Source: Cymbomonas tetramitiformis (taxonomy: Eukaryota; Chlorophyta; Pyramimonadophyceae; Pyramimonadales; Pyramimonadaceae). From it: a DNA stretch of 16,507 nucleotides. Location: positions 1 through 16,507 of the forward strand of contig LGRX02034909.1 in assembly GCA_001247695.2 (NCBI GenBank). The letters are read 5' to 3'. The position numbers were made by a program, and so were the translations under genes. Positions 1-7,830 of this stretch are shown here, piece by piece. The notes under the pieces were generated by a model. The model worked only from the letters and a program-made list of their open reading frames with translations. It was not told where the DNA came from and ran no database searches. Within the stretch, counting starts at the first letter, position 1. The number at the start of each line of letters is the position of its first letter.

Positions 1-1236
1 CCATCCCATCCAGCGCTGCGCCACCATCCTGTCCAGCGCTGCGCCACCATCCCATCCAGCGCTGCATCACCATCCCATCCAGCGCCGCGCCACCATCCCA
101 TCCAGCGCGGCTGCGTCACCATCCCATCCAGCGCTGCACCACCATCCCATCCAGCGCTGCATCACCATTCCATCCAGCGCTGCGCCACCATCCCGTCCAG
201 CGCTGCGCCACCATCCCGTCCAGCGCTGCGCCACCATCCCATCCAGCGCTGCATCACCATTCCATCCAGCGCTGCGCCCACCATCCCATCAGACGCTGCA
301 TCACCATCCCATCCAGCGCTGCGCCACCATCCGTCAGCGCGTCACCATCCAGGTCAGCGCTGCATCACCATCCCATCCAGCGCTGCATCACCATCCTGTC
401 CAGCGCCGCGTCACCATCCCGTCCAGCGCTGCGCAACCATCCCATCCAGCGCTGCGTCGCCATCCCATCCAGCGCTGCGCCACCATCCTGTCCAGCGCTG
501 CGCCACCATCCCATCCAGCGCTGCATCACCATCCCATCCAGCGCCGCGCCACCATCCCATCCAGCGCGGCTGCGTCACCATCCCATCCAGCGCTGCACCA
601 CCATCCCATCCAGCGCTGCATCACCATTCCATCCAGCGCTGCGCCACCATCCCGTCCAGCGCTGCGCCACCATCCCGTCCAGCGCTGCGCCACCATCCCA
701 TCCAGCGCTGCATCACCATTCCATCCAGCGCTGCGCCACCATCCCATCCAGCGCTGCATCACCATCCCATCCAGCGCTGCGTAGCCACCATCCCCGTCCA
801 GCGCCCCGCGTCACCATCCGTCCAGCGCTGCATCACCATCCCATCCAGCGCTGCATCACCATCCTGTCCAGCGCCGCGTCACCATCCCGTCCAGCGCTGC
901 GCAACCATCCCATCCAGCGCTGCGTCGCCATCCCATCCAGCGCTGCGCCACCATCCTGTCCAGCGCTGCGCCACCATCCCATCCAGCGCTGCATCACCAT
1001 CCCATCCAGCGCTGCGTCACCATCCCATCCAGCGCGGCTGTGTCACCATCCCATCCAGCGCTGCGCCACCATCCCATCCAGCGCTGCATCACCATTCCAT
1101 CCAGCGCTGCGCCACCATCCCGTCCAGCGCTGCGCCACCATCCCATCCAGCGCTGCGTCACCATCCCATCCAGCGCTGCGTCACCATCCCATCCAGCGCT
1201 GCGTCACCATCCCATCCAGCGCTGCGTCACCATTGC
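1..1236. repeat. 23-bp GC-rich satellite array with ~460-bp higher-order structure
   Basis: The sequence is a continuous head-to-tail array of a 23-bp unit of the form CCATCCCATCCAGCGCTGCG plus three variable bases (YCA), about 53 units by length. Variants (CCTGTCC, CCCGTCC, ATTCC, GCCGCG, GCGGCTGCG) recur in the same order: the series beginning CACCATCCTGTCCAGCG appears at 22, 481 and 949, so blocks of about 20 units have been duplicated (spacings 459 and 468 bp). The array starts outside the window. Open frames run through it on both strands only because the unit lacks stops in some frames; they are not treated as genes. Confidence 0.95.
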
Positions 1237-1249
1237 AGCTGGTTTTTTT

Positions 1250-1715
1250 TTATCGTCGGGTGTGCTCCTCGGGTGTGCAGCCCTATCTGTCCAATTAGGA
1301 TGCGTAACCCTATTATTGCTCCTTGGATGCAGACCTATTATACCTCTACGGGTGTGCAACCCCATTTCATGTGTGTTACCCTATCTTACTCCTCCAGGTG
1401 TGCAATGCTATCTTGTCATGACCCTATCTTTGCTGTTTGAAAGTTTAACCCATTTTTCTGCTGTTTGAAAGTGCACCTCTATCTGTGCTGTTTGGGTGCG
1501 CAACCCTATTTTTCCCTCCTCGAGTGCATATCATTTCTTTGCTGTAATGTGACCCGATCTCCCCTCCTCGGGTGTACCACCTTGTCTATGCTACTGGGAT
1601 GCACCACTCTATCGCTCCTCTTGGGCTGTGAATCCCCCTCTCGGCTACCTAGGTGCACAACCCGCTCTTCACTCTGTGGCTGTGCAAATCCCTACCTTGC
1701 TCGATGGCTGCCCGA
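1250..1715. repeat. Degenerate left flank of the 27-bp minisatellite family
   Basis: This stretch is made of diverged copies of the same theme as the core array that follows: CTCCTCGGGTGTGCA-ACCCTATCTTTG-like segments spaced about 26-32 bp apart (for example near 1264, 1348, 1393, 1493, 1565). Substitutions and small indels make neighbouring copies unequal. It looks like the decayed edge of an array that is still homogenised in its centre. No gene is supported here. Confidence 0.7.
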
Positions 1716-2531
1716 CCCTAGTTTTGCTCCTCAGGTGTACAACCCTAGCGTTGCTCCTCAGGTGCACAACCCTAGCGTTGCTCCTCAGGTGCACAACCCT
1801 AGCGTTGCTCCTCAGGTGCACAACCCTAGCGTTGCTCCTCAGGTGCACAACCCTAGCGTTGCTCCTCAGGTGCACAACCCTAGCGTTGCTCCTCAGGTGC
1901 ACAACCCTAGCGTTGCTCCTCAGGTGCACAACCCTAGCGTTGCTCCTCAGGTGCACAACCCTAGCGTTGCTCCTCAGGTGCACAACCCTAGCGTTGCTCC
2001 TCAGGTGCACAACCTAGCGTTGCTCCTCAGGTGCACAACCCTAGCGTTGCTCCTCAGGTGCACAACCCTAGCGTTGCTCCTCAGGTGCACAACCCTAGCG
2101 TTGCTCCTCAGGTGCACAACCTAGCGTTGCTCCTCAGGTGCACAACCTAGCGTTGCTCCTCAGGTGCACAACCCTAGCGTTGCTCCTCAGGTGCACAAGC
2201 AGGTGCACAACCTAGCGTTGCTCCTCAGGTGCACAACCCTAGCGTTGCTCCTCAGGTGCACAACCTAGCGTTGCTCCTCAGGTGCACAACCCTAGCGTTG
2301 CTCCTCAGGTGCACAACCTAGCGTTGCTCCTCAGGTGCACAACCCTAGCGTTGCTCCTCAGGTGCACAACCTAGCGTTGCTCCTCAGGTGCACAACCCTA
2401 GCGTTGCTCCTCAGGTGCACAACCTAGCGTTGCTCCTCAGGTGCACAACCCTAGCTTTGCTCCTCAGGTGCACAACCCTAGCTTTGCTCCTCAGGTGCAC
2501 AACCCTAGCTTTGCTCCTCAGGTGTGCGATC
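1716..2531. repeat. Core 27/26-bp minisatellite array, about 30 copies
   Basis: About 30 copies of GTTGCTCCTCAGGTGCACAA followed by CCCTAGC (27 bp) or CCTAGC (26 bp) stand head to tail. From 1740 to about 2005 nearly every unit is the 27-bp form, which keeps one reading frame open as a nine-residue repeat (APQVHNPSV). Between about 2160 and 2450 the 27-bp and 26-bp forms alternate, giving a 53-bp dimer. One junction near 2198 carries a truncated copy. The last three units carry GCTTTG instead of GCGTTG. The long open frames are most simply a by-product of the unit length. Confidence 0.95.
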
Positions 2532-3049
2532 CTAAGTTCGCTTCACAGGCATGCTTAGTAGCTATGTTGTGCTGGTGTGCAACCCTCCCTTAGATCTTGG
2601 GCGTGCATGCCCACATTCACTCCTCGGGAATGCGACCCGACCTTTGCTCTTAAGCCGTGGGCGGATGCCCGTGCCCTTCAGGTACGCCCTCCACCTTGGC
2701 TTCTCTAGTGTGGAACCCTACCATGTGCATGCCCACATCCATTCCTCGGGTGTGCTACACGTGCTGCGTTCTCCGGGAGTGCGATCCTAATTTCACTCTA
2801 CGGCCCTAAAGTGGCCCTCCAGGTTTGAGGCCCTGCGGCTTCTTTCCAGTTTCGTGACCATAACGTTTCTGTAGCGGCGTGCAACCCTTGAAGTTCTGAG
2901 TGGGTGAGTGACCGTGCCTGTGATCGCTGTGCAATCCTAAATATTGTCCAGTCTCCAGATATGCGACCCTGAAGGCGACACCGGCCCTAACTATGGCTCC
3001 TCCAGATGTGCGACAATAGCTGCGACAGGAAATGTGCTCTCAAGCTGTG
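2532..3049. repeat. Degenerate right flank of the minisatellite family
   Basis: Diverged copies of the CTCCTCgGGTGTGCgAtCCTAA theme continue to about 3020 (for example near 2555, 2610, 2740, 2770, 2925, 2998), mirroring the decayed left flank. The array is then interrupted by the inverted-repeat element that starts at 3052. No coding signal is evident. Confidence 0.6.
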
Positions 3050-3051
3050 TA

Positions 3052-3389
3052 CAGTGGGTGGAACCCTATACAGACCGGAACCCAATGCGGAAACATTTTC
3101 ATATCTTAAATATGGTCGACTTTTCAATTACACCCGAAATACCTGCTGTATATATTTTTGTTATATCGCTACAATTGGAATTTCCGCATAGGGTTCCCGC
3201 ATATAAATCGCTATAGACAGTTGTCGTACTCTGGACGTATTTTAGTTCAGAACTGGAAAACGTGCGCGCTGAGGGAACTCATCCTCTGGTTGACCGCTAC
3301 TACCAGCGCTTTACCCCGTTCGAATTTATCAACGTGTGCGATCGTACGGACCGATCGAAAAATACATACGTATAGGGTTCCACCCACTG
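3052..3389. mobile_element. 338-bp MITE-like element, Tc1/mariner type
   Basis: The two ends are perfect 20-bp inverted repeats: CAGTGGGTGGAACCCTATAC at 3052-3071 and its reverse complement at 3370-3389. Both are flanked by TA (3050-3051 and 3390-3391), the target duplication typical of the Tc1/mariner/pogo superfamily, whose ends often begin CAGT. The interior is too short for a transposase and has no recognisable domain, so this is a non-autonomous element. Inside is a second inverted repeat: GGAACCC and ATGCGGAAA at 3077-3093 pair with 3181-3197 with one mismatch. Superfamily assignment rests on the TA duplication and terminal bases only. Confidence 0.85.
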
Positions 3390-3432
3390 TAGTGCTCATT
3401 GAATTGCTCTCTTTGCATTGTGTGGAGAAACG

Positions 3433-3846
3433 CTACGTCTCCGACAAGCTAAACCCTAAGCAAGCGAAACACCCGCGGGTGTGAAACCATGCGCTGCTCT
3501 CCGCGAATACCGCACGGAAGGGAACTGTACCTTCGCGGGCCATCACTCGCAGGGGCTTGAAGCTCGTCGGTGGTGCAGGACGCTCGGACCACTTAAAAAG
3601 CATCTGCAGCCTGTGCTGGGATAGGACGTCGAGGCCGTATGTGGTCAGCATTCCCGCCGAAATCGAGACGTGCCGCATAGAGATGACGCCGCTGTCCTGC
3701 TGGCCGTAGGTTGAAGCTTGCTCGCCTGCAGAACCACTCCTCCCCGCACGAGCTCTGAGCGTCGACGCTTGGACTCGACGCTGGAACTCGAGGGCGTGCG
3801 CGGATGCCACACAAAGGCAATTAGAAGCAGATTCGTTTGGGAACAA
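3433..3846 (-). CDS. Possible hypothetical protein fragment
   Basis: A minus-strand open frame of 137 codons. The stretch from about codon 40 to 125 has mainly G or C in third positions and a protein-like composition (for example VISMRHVSISAGMLTTYGLDV), whereas most open frames around it look random. No family is recognised. It could be an exon of an unidentified gene or a decayed transposon piece. The start is uncertain: the listed ATG is simply the first in frame, and no partner exon was found. Function unknown. Confidence 0.25.
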   Translation of the reverse strand: MFPNESASNCLCVASAHALEFQRRVQASTLRARAGRSGSAGEQASTYGQQDSGVISMRHVSISAGMLTTYGLDVLSQHRLQMLFKWSERPAPPTSFKPLRVMAREGTVPFRAVFAESSAWFHTRGCFACLGFSLSET

Positions 3847-3903
3847 GGCGCAATTTGCGTGCTCGCCAGCCTGCGTTAGTTTGATCGTGAGCTTGGAATT
3901 CTG

Positions 3904-4539
3904 CTATCCGTCATGGCTGGAGCGCTCATGGCACTCTGTTCTCCTGAAGGGCGGGATTAGGGACACACTGCTGCACGGCGTCTGCCGCATCGACGCGCAA
4001 GATAGAATGATATACGGTGATGAGCAATGCGCTCTCGCAAGTGCGGCGCTCGTTCTCTCGCAGAAAGAGGCGCGTTCCACACCTTGTTTGCTGAAGTTCC
4101 AAGGCAGGTCTACAGAGGTGAACTTCCCGAAATGCGGAGTATTAGTCTTCTTCAGATCCTTCCCGTTGTCGCTACGAGATTGTTTGAAGACAGACGCCCC
4201 TTTGTTGGGCGTCCCGCCGTCTCCATGCGTTCCGCGCTTTATGAAGTGCTGCTGATACTTTCCATTCGGCGTATGGATGGTTTTGCGATACGTGGGCTGT
4301 CTGTTGTGTGACAGCTGGTTCGACGACGCTGAGGTCGACTGACGAGGGATTGTACGTCCCCTGCGAAGACGTTCAGATCGGTACTGAGTTCGTGACGGTG
4401 CGTGTTCGGGCATGTGTAGTGCCACGTCTACATAAGGACAACGCCTACGTATGCCACCGAAAATGTTGGAACTGCAAGCCCTTATGCCTTTCGCAACAAG
4501 AGGGTCTTGTTTAAGAACCTTGGACGTGCTTTTCTCCAT
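3904..4539 (-). CDS. Possible hypothetical protein, 211 codons
   Basis: This is the longest open frame between the MITE and the LTR element, beginning with ATG at 4539 on the minus strand. The predicted product is basic and polar, rich in S, T, R and K, with no membrane segment, signal peptide or motif that can be recognised. A 211-codon frame is longer than expected by chance at this base composition, but overlapping plus-strand frames exist and codon usage is not decisive. It may be a real gene, a fragment of a mobile element, or chance. Function unknown. Confidence 0.3.
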   Translation of the reverse strand: MEKSTSKVLKQDPLVAKGIRACSSNIFGGIRRRCPYVDVALHMPEHAPSRTQYRSERLRRGRTIPRQSTSASSNQLSHNRQPTYRKTIHTPNGKYQQHFIKRGTHGDGGTPNKGASVFKQSRSDNGKDLKKTNTPHFGKFTSVDLPWNFSKQGVERASFCERTSAALARAHCSSPYIILSCASMRQTPCSSVSLIPPFRRTECHERSSHDG

Positions 4540-5722
4540 GATGAGATTCAGAATTTAGACGTTCTACGAACTTATCACTGATGAATGCTTGACGTTCATA
4601 TTGACGCAGCGCCGTCAGACTGTTGAGTGAGGAGCAGGGTGGCACTCACAAGTGCTGATGGAATGCAACACAAAATCGTATGCCGCGTCAATAATGTGCC
4701 ACGAACCTTCTCGGTGGGGTCACGCCTGAGCCAGATGAGAAGAAATGAAACCCCGCGCCTTCGGTTTGTGCGAGCTGCAATCTTGAAAGTAAAAACAGGC
4801 CGAGCGCATACAAGAAAGTGGGACGGCAGCCCGGGAGTAGAAGTATGAGTCGTCGAACACCTCGTTTCTGCACGTCTGGCATATTGGGACGAAACTTTCA
4901 AAAAGTTATGCCGAGCAAAATCTTTCAGCTTTCTGACAAGTAGCGCGTTGAGTTTCTTGAGCACATATTACGCATCGAACAGTCAAGTGCTTGGAAGTCC
5001 CGAGTCAATGCGAAATGCAAGATGAATAGATAGACCTTCAGTATACTTGTACGTCGCAGATTTTGATATTTGAATGATGTCAAGCTGTAGACTGGACCAG
5101 ATCCGTCGGGACTACCAGCGGAACGACCGAACGAAAGAGTTTGAAAGTGCACTTTCGTTTGAAGTCTTGACAGACGCGAGAGAGAGTTCCAGAGAAAGCT
5201 GAGTAAACCACATCCGACCGAAATCGACAGTCGAGTGACACGCAGTCGCCCACTGCACGGCTGACTACTGTATGACTGTATCATCGGGACTTCGGGAGAG
5301 CTGCAGAGCTCTCTCAAGTCAGTCGCAGGGTTCGGGACTCACGTTACAGTACGATTAGGGTCTCAGAGTCTCAGACCGAGAGCCGAGAGCGTCAGAGGAA
5401 ACCAAAAAGATCACTGGATCGGGAGAATTGCTCCTCTGGAACCATGAGCGTTGCCCCCGCTGCTCTGCTCGTGGCGACGCCGCTCAGCGGGGACGGTCAT
5501 AGCGCCCCTCGCCGGCGTGCCGATAACTGAGTCGATATACGTCCTGTCGATAAGACGAGCGTTCTCGACCAACATCAAAGCTCTGCACGGATCCGTTAAC
5601 AGTCCAGTGTGCAGGATGCACAGCACACGACAGATTTTTTTGCTCCTAGATCCTGTCTTGGTTTCAGAGCAGAAACCCTACTGTGTCACAGCTAAGCTGC
5701 AGACATAAGTTTCTGTTCAAGA

Positions 5723-5727
5723 ACGTA
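5723..5727. repeat. Left 5-bp target site duplication of the LTR element (ACGTA)
   Basis: ACGTA directly precedes the TG that opens the 5' LTR and recurs at 9738-9742 directly after the 3' LTR. A 5-bp duplication is usual for Ty1/copia and Ty3/gypsy integrases. Confidence 0.85.
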
Positions 5728-5854
5728 TGTTGAAATCTGTATAGGCAGCCCTGACCGGGAGTCCCGGTGCAGGCCCCTATGACAGACTCCTAGGCCAACA
5801 CTGGACTGCTGACTGATCTATAGGTTCGTGCTGTGACACACGCTGTGTCACAGG
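5728..5854 (+). repeat. 5' LTR, left part (split by hAT)
   Basis: Begins TGTTGAAATCTGTATAGG. Aside from one substitution (5730) and a 3-bp deletion it matches the 3' LTR from 9483. It contains a short palindrome, ACCGGGA-G-TCCCGGT (5754-5768), and a hairpin with perfect 10-bp arms, CTGTGACACA/TGTGTCACAG (5831-5853). The LTR is broken at 5854 by the hAT insertion and resumes at 7554. Confidence 0.92.
5847..5854. repeat. Left 8-bp target duplication of the hAT element (GTCACAGG)
   Basis: GTCACAGG lies directly before the hAT inverted repeat and again directly after the other end (7546-7553). The intact 3' LTR has it once (9606-9613), proving it was duplicated on insertion. Eight bases is the hAT hallmark. 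Confidence 0.95.
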
Positions 5855-5869
5855 CAAGGCAGGGTATCG
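5855..5869. repeat. hAT terminal inverted repeat, left
   Basis: CAAGGCAGGGTATCG, the exact reverse complement of 7531-7545. Confidence 0.95.
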
Positions 5870-5897
5870 CGGTTTTTTGAACTTATCAAATAATGAT

Positions 5898-6052
5898 GAA
5901 TAATTGCATCGAACTAATCGAGCGATATGAATAATTGCATCGAACTAATCGAGCGATATGAATAATTGCATCGAACTAATCGAGCGATATGAATAATTGC
6001 ATCGAGCTAATCGAGCGATATGAATAACTGCACCGAACTAATCGAACGATAT
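5898..6052. repeat. Subterminal tandem repeat of the hAT, five 31-bp units
   Basis: Five head-to-tail 31-bp units, each GAATAATTGCATCGAACTAA followed by TCGAGCGATAT, start at 5898, 5929, 5960, 5991 and 6022. The first four are nearly identical and the fifth has several changes. The core GAACTAATCGARCGA also occurs on the other side of the element (near 7433 and 7472), as expected of subterminal transposase-binding sites in hAT elements. That role is an inference. Confidence 0.9.
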
Positions 6053-6101
6053 GAATAACTAGTTCAAGCCCGATTAATCATGCTACCTATCGATACCTAT
6101 C

Positions 6102-6121
6102 ATGATATCTGTCGATATCAT
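6102..6121. repeat. Hairpin inside hAT left subterminal region
   Basis: ATGATATC at 6102-6109 pairs with GATATCAT at 6114-6121 across a TGTC loop. The flanks carry further ATCGATA and GATATC words, which are over-represented at both ends of this element. Confidence 0.6.
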
Positions 6122-6258
6122 ATGTGAGTTGTGATAGACTGTGAACATGCACTAGCATGCAGTTAGCCAGTTACACGCATACAAATTGTGAAGATAACAA
6201 GCGTTGTTGTTCATTTAGTGTTAATAGATGCCATTAAAGAGTGCTCTAAAGTGCCCTC

Positions 6259-6796
6259 TTAAACGGACTTTCTAAGGTCAGAATGCATCTGACCACACGC
6301 GCTGAACGTGCGTTCTACCCCTGCAGTGCTCGCCGGAGCGGCCAAAAACTGCCTAGCCATCCTAAACATATTTGGCAAGTCTTCCTTATGGGTTTTCCAC
6401 CAAACACACGGGTCAGCGTTCTTGTCACAAGCAGGCAGGTTCTGGTATTTCGTGAACTCATCCTCAACAGAGATTTCAGTCGTTCTAGTTTCTACCTCTG
6501 AACTAGGCGCAGGATCTTCAAACTCCTCATCGTCACTGTCATCTAAGAAAGTGGCAAGCTTGCTCGTGAGTGGCTTGGCTACTGGCACCGCATCGGGTTC
6601 TTGCGCTGCCCGAATCTCCGCAGGCTTAAAGTTAAGGAAGAATGCCGATCGTGCCCAGGACACTATCCCTGGCTTCGTGAGGGTACCTTTTTTCCACTTC
6701 TCGAGCTGCTTGAAGTCTAGATTCTTGTATCGGGGGTCTAAGTAGGAAGCCACCGAAAAGTCTTCCAACTTACACACCGTCAGGTTCCTAAAGTAC
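6259..6796 (-). pseudogene. hAT transposase, C-terminal exon with dimerisation domain
   Basis: Reading leftward from 6796, the protein runs YFRNLTVCKLEDFSVASYLDPRYK, an acidic linker (DDSDDEEFEDP), then WWKTH..LPNMFRMARQFLAAPASTAGVERTFSACG. The LDPRYK block and the W-W...LA..FLA.PA.....ER.FS..G block are the conserved C-terminal hAT features (hATC dimerisation region, which also contributes to the catalytic fold). A TAA at 6259-6261 stops the frame after LRKSV. The next 15 codons continue as an EGTLEHSLMA-type tail that resembles normal hAT C-termini and end in TGA, so the TAA is probably a nonsense mutation. The frame also stays open rightward to 6816, but the residues there probably belong to an intron. 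Confidence 0.85.
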
Positions 6797-6953
6797 CTAT
6801 CGATCACGACACCCAATTTCGTTGTGCATCAGGATCCCACGCACTTCGGAAATTCTTCAAACGTTGGGATCACACGCAAACTATACCATCGATAGTTACA
6901 TAACAGGCGATATCGAGCTTGGGAGGGTACAGATAGAGGAAGTATTGACGCAC
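6797..6953 (-). other. Probable 157-nt spliceosomal intron in hAT transposase
   Basis: On the minus strand a GTGCGT donor at 6953 and a GATAG acceptor ending at 6797 bracket sequence with an in-frame stop. Joining the flanks at exactly these sites fuses two different reading frames into LANAIEER-YFRNLTVCK, which reads smoothly as hAT transposase. The polypyrimidine tract is weak. The alternative is an insertion plus frameshift. Confidence 0.6.
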
Positions 6954-7186
6954 CTTTCTTCAATGGCATTTGCCAGCTTTGCACGAGCCTCAATCACTTG
7001 CGAGTTGTCGATCTTCCTTAGCACACCATCGTACTTCACAGCACTCGTGGGCCCCAACTTGTGCACCAAATGTCCCACCACAGGCAGCACAAGGCTTAAT
7101 GTGGGAGAGGAAGTCGTTTGCATCAAGTCGATCGCGTTGGTAGTCAACTCCAGAAGATATAACGACTGCTTCACGATGTCCCACGA
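6954..7186 (-). pseudogene. hAT transposase, internal exon fragment
   Basis: Reading leftward from 7186: SWDIVKQSLYLLELTTNAIDL, then SSPTLSLVLPVVGHLVHKLG, then a charged stretch ending EARAKLANAIEER. The W..l..l...L..tt..l....PTLS.VLPv...L pattern is the conserved hAT segment between the catalytic core and the C-terminal block. It is followed by the probable intron at 6953. On its 5' side a CATTCATCTAG sequence ends at 7187; it could be a splice acceptor or an in-frame TAG, depending on the model. Nothing upstream of it encodes the rest of the transposase, so the N-terminal half is missing. Confidence 0.75.
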
Positions 7187-7530
7187 CTAGATGAATGGGA
7201 CCACCCAGATCGATTCCGGATTTGAAAATTTTGGATATGCATCGCGAGTATCATGATATATCGCGATATATGTCTGATATATCGCGATATGTGTCATGCA
7301 TCACGATATCGATTAATCAAATAACAAAAACGATTTGAACATATCGGTTGATAACGATAGTTGTTCCAAACATATCGAACGATAACGATAGTTACCGCGA
7401 ACCTATCGATTGATAGTGAGAATTGAAACGAACTAATCGAACGACAGTAAATAAGCACGATAAGTCATTTGAACTAATCGAACGACAACGATAAGTCCGA
7501 TTAATCGATTAATCGCACTTATCGTACTAT
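7187..7530. repeat. hAT right subterminal repeat region
   Basis: An AT-rich region without coding potential. Two tandem 21-bp copies of a palindromic word centred on ATATCGCGATAT lie at 7254-7274 and 7275-7295. They are followed by repeated GAAC-ATATCG and GAACTAATCGAACGA words, with AACGATA spacers, to 7530. These words match the left 31-bp repeats, so the element keeps related subterminal repeats at both ends although most transposase sequence is gone. Confidence 0.8.
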
Positions 7531-7545
7531 CGATACCCTGCCTTG
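7531..7545. repeat. hAT terminal inverted repeat, right
   Basis: CGATACCCTGCCTTG, the exact reverse complement of 5855-5869. It is followed by the second GTCACAGG. Confidence 0.95.
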
Positions 7546-7553
7546 GTCACAGG
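7546..7553. repeat. Right 8-bp target duplication of the hAT element
   Basis: GTCACAGG, identical to 5847-5854. The LTR sequence resumes immediately after it with TAGGCTAGACTCCG. Confidence 0.95.
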
Positions 7554-7678
7554 TAGGCTAGACTCCGAAACCGTCCGAGACCGTTCCGGGTATATCTAGC
7601 TTAGGGTTTATTTATCTTATGAGTTTATCCACACAGTTCGGGAGTTTCTGATATCTAGTGAACTAGGATATTCCAGTA
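7554..7678 (+). repeat. 5' LTR, right part
   Basis: Matches 9613-9737 of the 3' LTR with one substitution and ends ...GATATTCCAGTA. After 7678 the two LTR contexts diverge: GGTCGTGG into the interior here, ACGTATATACC into flanking DNA at the 3' side. That fixes the LTR boundary. The LTR opens with TG but closes with TA rather than the common CA. Confidence 0.9.
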
Positions 7679-7683
7679 GGTCG

Positions 7684-7698
7684 TGGCCCCATCCACGC
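7684..7698 (+). promoter_or_regulatory. Possible primer-binding site
   Basis: TGGCCCCATCCACGC begins 5 nt inside the 5' LTR boundary. Its TGG could pair with the CCA end of a tRNA. No specific tRNA could be matched by eye, so this is tentative. Confidence 0.3.
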
Positions 7699-7830
7699 TT
7701 TTATTCCACTTGCTAATTTGGCCATGATTGGCTAAACGGCCGCTTGGAGAGGTGGTGCGCGAGGGCGCGTATGGGTGCATCTAGGAATTATGGTTTGAGC
7801 TGAGTCGGCGGGCGACTTAGGACAGCGGCT

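Larger units (their letters stand above)
3392..5722. other. Intergenic or unrecognised region between MITE and LTR element
   Basis: This 2.3-kb stretch is less repetitive than its surroundings, with moderate GC content. It has several overlapping open frames of 60-210 codons but no domain, RNA gene or transposon end that can be recognised. Minor features are a 14-bp palindrome, GAAAGTGCACTTTC, at 5143-5156 and a run of GAGAGCT/AGCTCTC fold-back and CAGAG/CTCAG repeats between 5300 and 5400. The two minus-strand open frames most like coding sequence are listed separately. Confidence 0.5.
5855..7545 (-). mobile_element. hAT DNA transposon, internally deleted, inserted in 5' LTR
   Basis: The 1691-bp element has perfect 15-bp terminal inverted repeats, CAAGGCAGGGTATCG at 5855-5869 and its reverse complement at 7531-7545, and an 8-bp target duplication. 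On the minus strand it encodes only the C-terminal part of a hAT transposase in two exon-like blocks (7186-6954 and 6796-6259). The BED finger and the first catalytic region are absent, replaced at the 5' end by ATCGATA-rich subterminal repeats. It is therefore non-autonomous. It must be younger than the LTR element, since it sits inside that element's 5' LTR. Confidence 0.95.

Noticed and set aside
526..1468. Open frames on both strands in the 23-bp satellite
   Set aside because: They are translations of a simple repeat with no independent coding signal, and frames change at each unit.
1465..2124. Long open frames coding for nine-residue repeats across the minisatellite
   Set aside because: Unit length of 27 bp is divisible by three and lacks stops in several frames on both strands at once. 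The frame breaks as soon as 26-bp units appear.
1..2531. CRISPR array
   Set aside because: Units are contiguous and there are no unique spacers between them. Context is eukaryotic.
1716..2531. Interstitial telomere because of CCCTA words
   Set aside because: The CCCTAGC word occurs once per 27-bp unit; there are no consecutive telomeric hexamers or heptamers.
6308..6745. Plus-strand open frame of 145 codons opposite the hAT C-terminus
   Set aside because: The minus strand has the conserved hAT motifs; the plus-strand product is low-complexity shadow.
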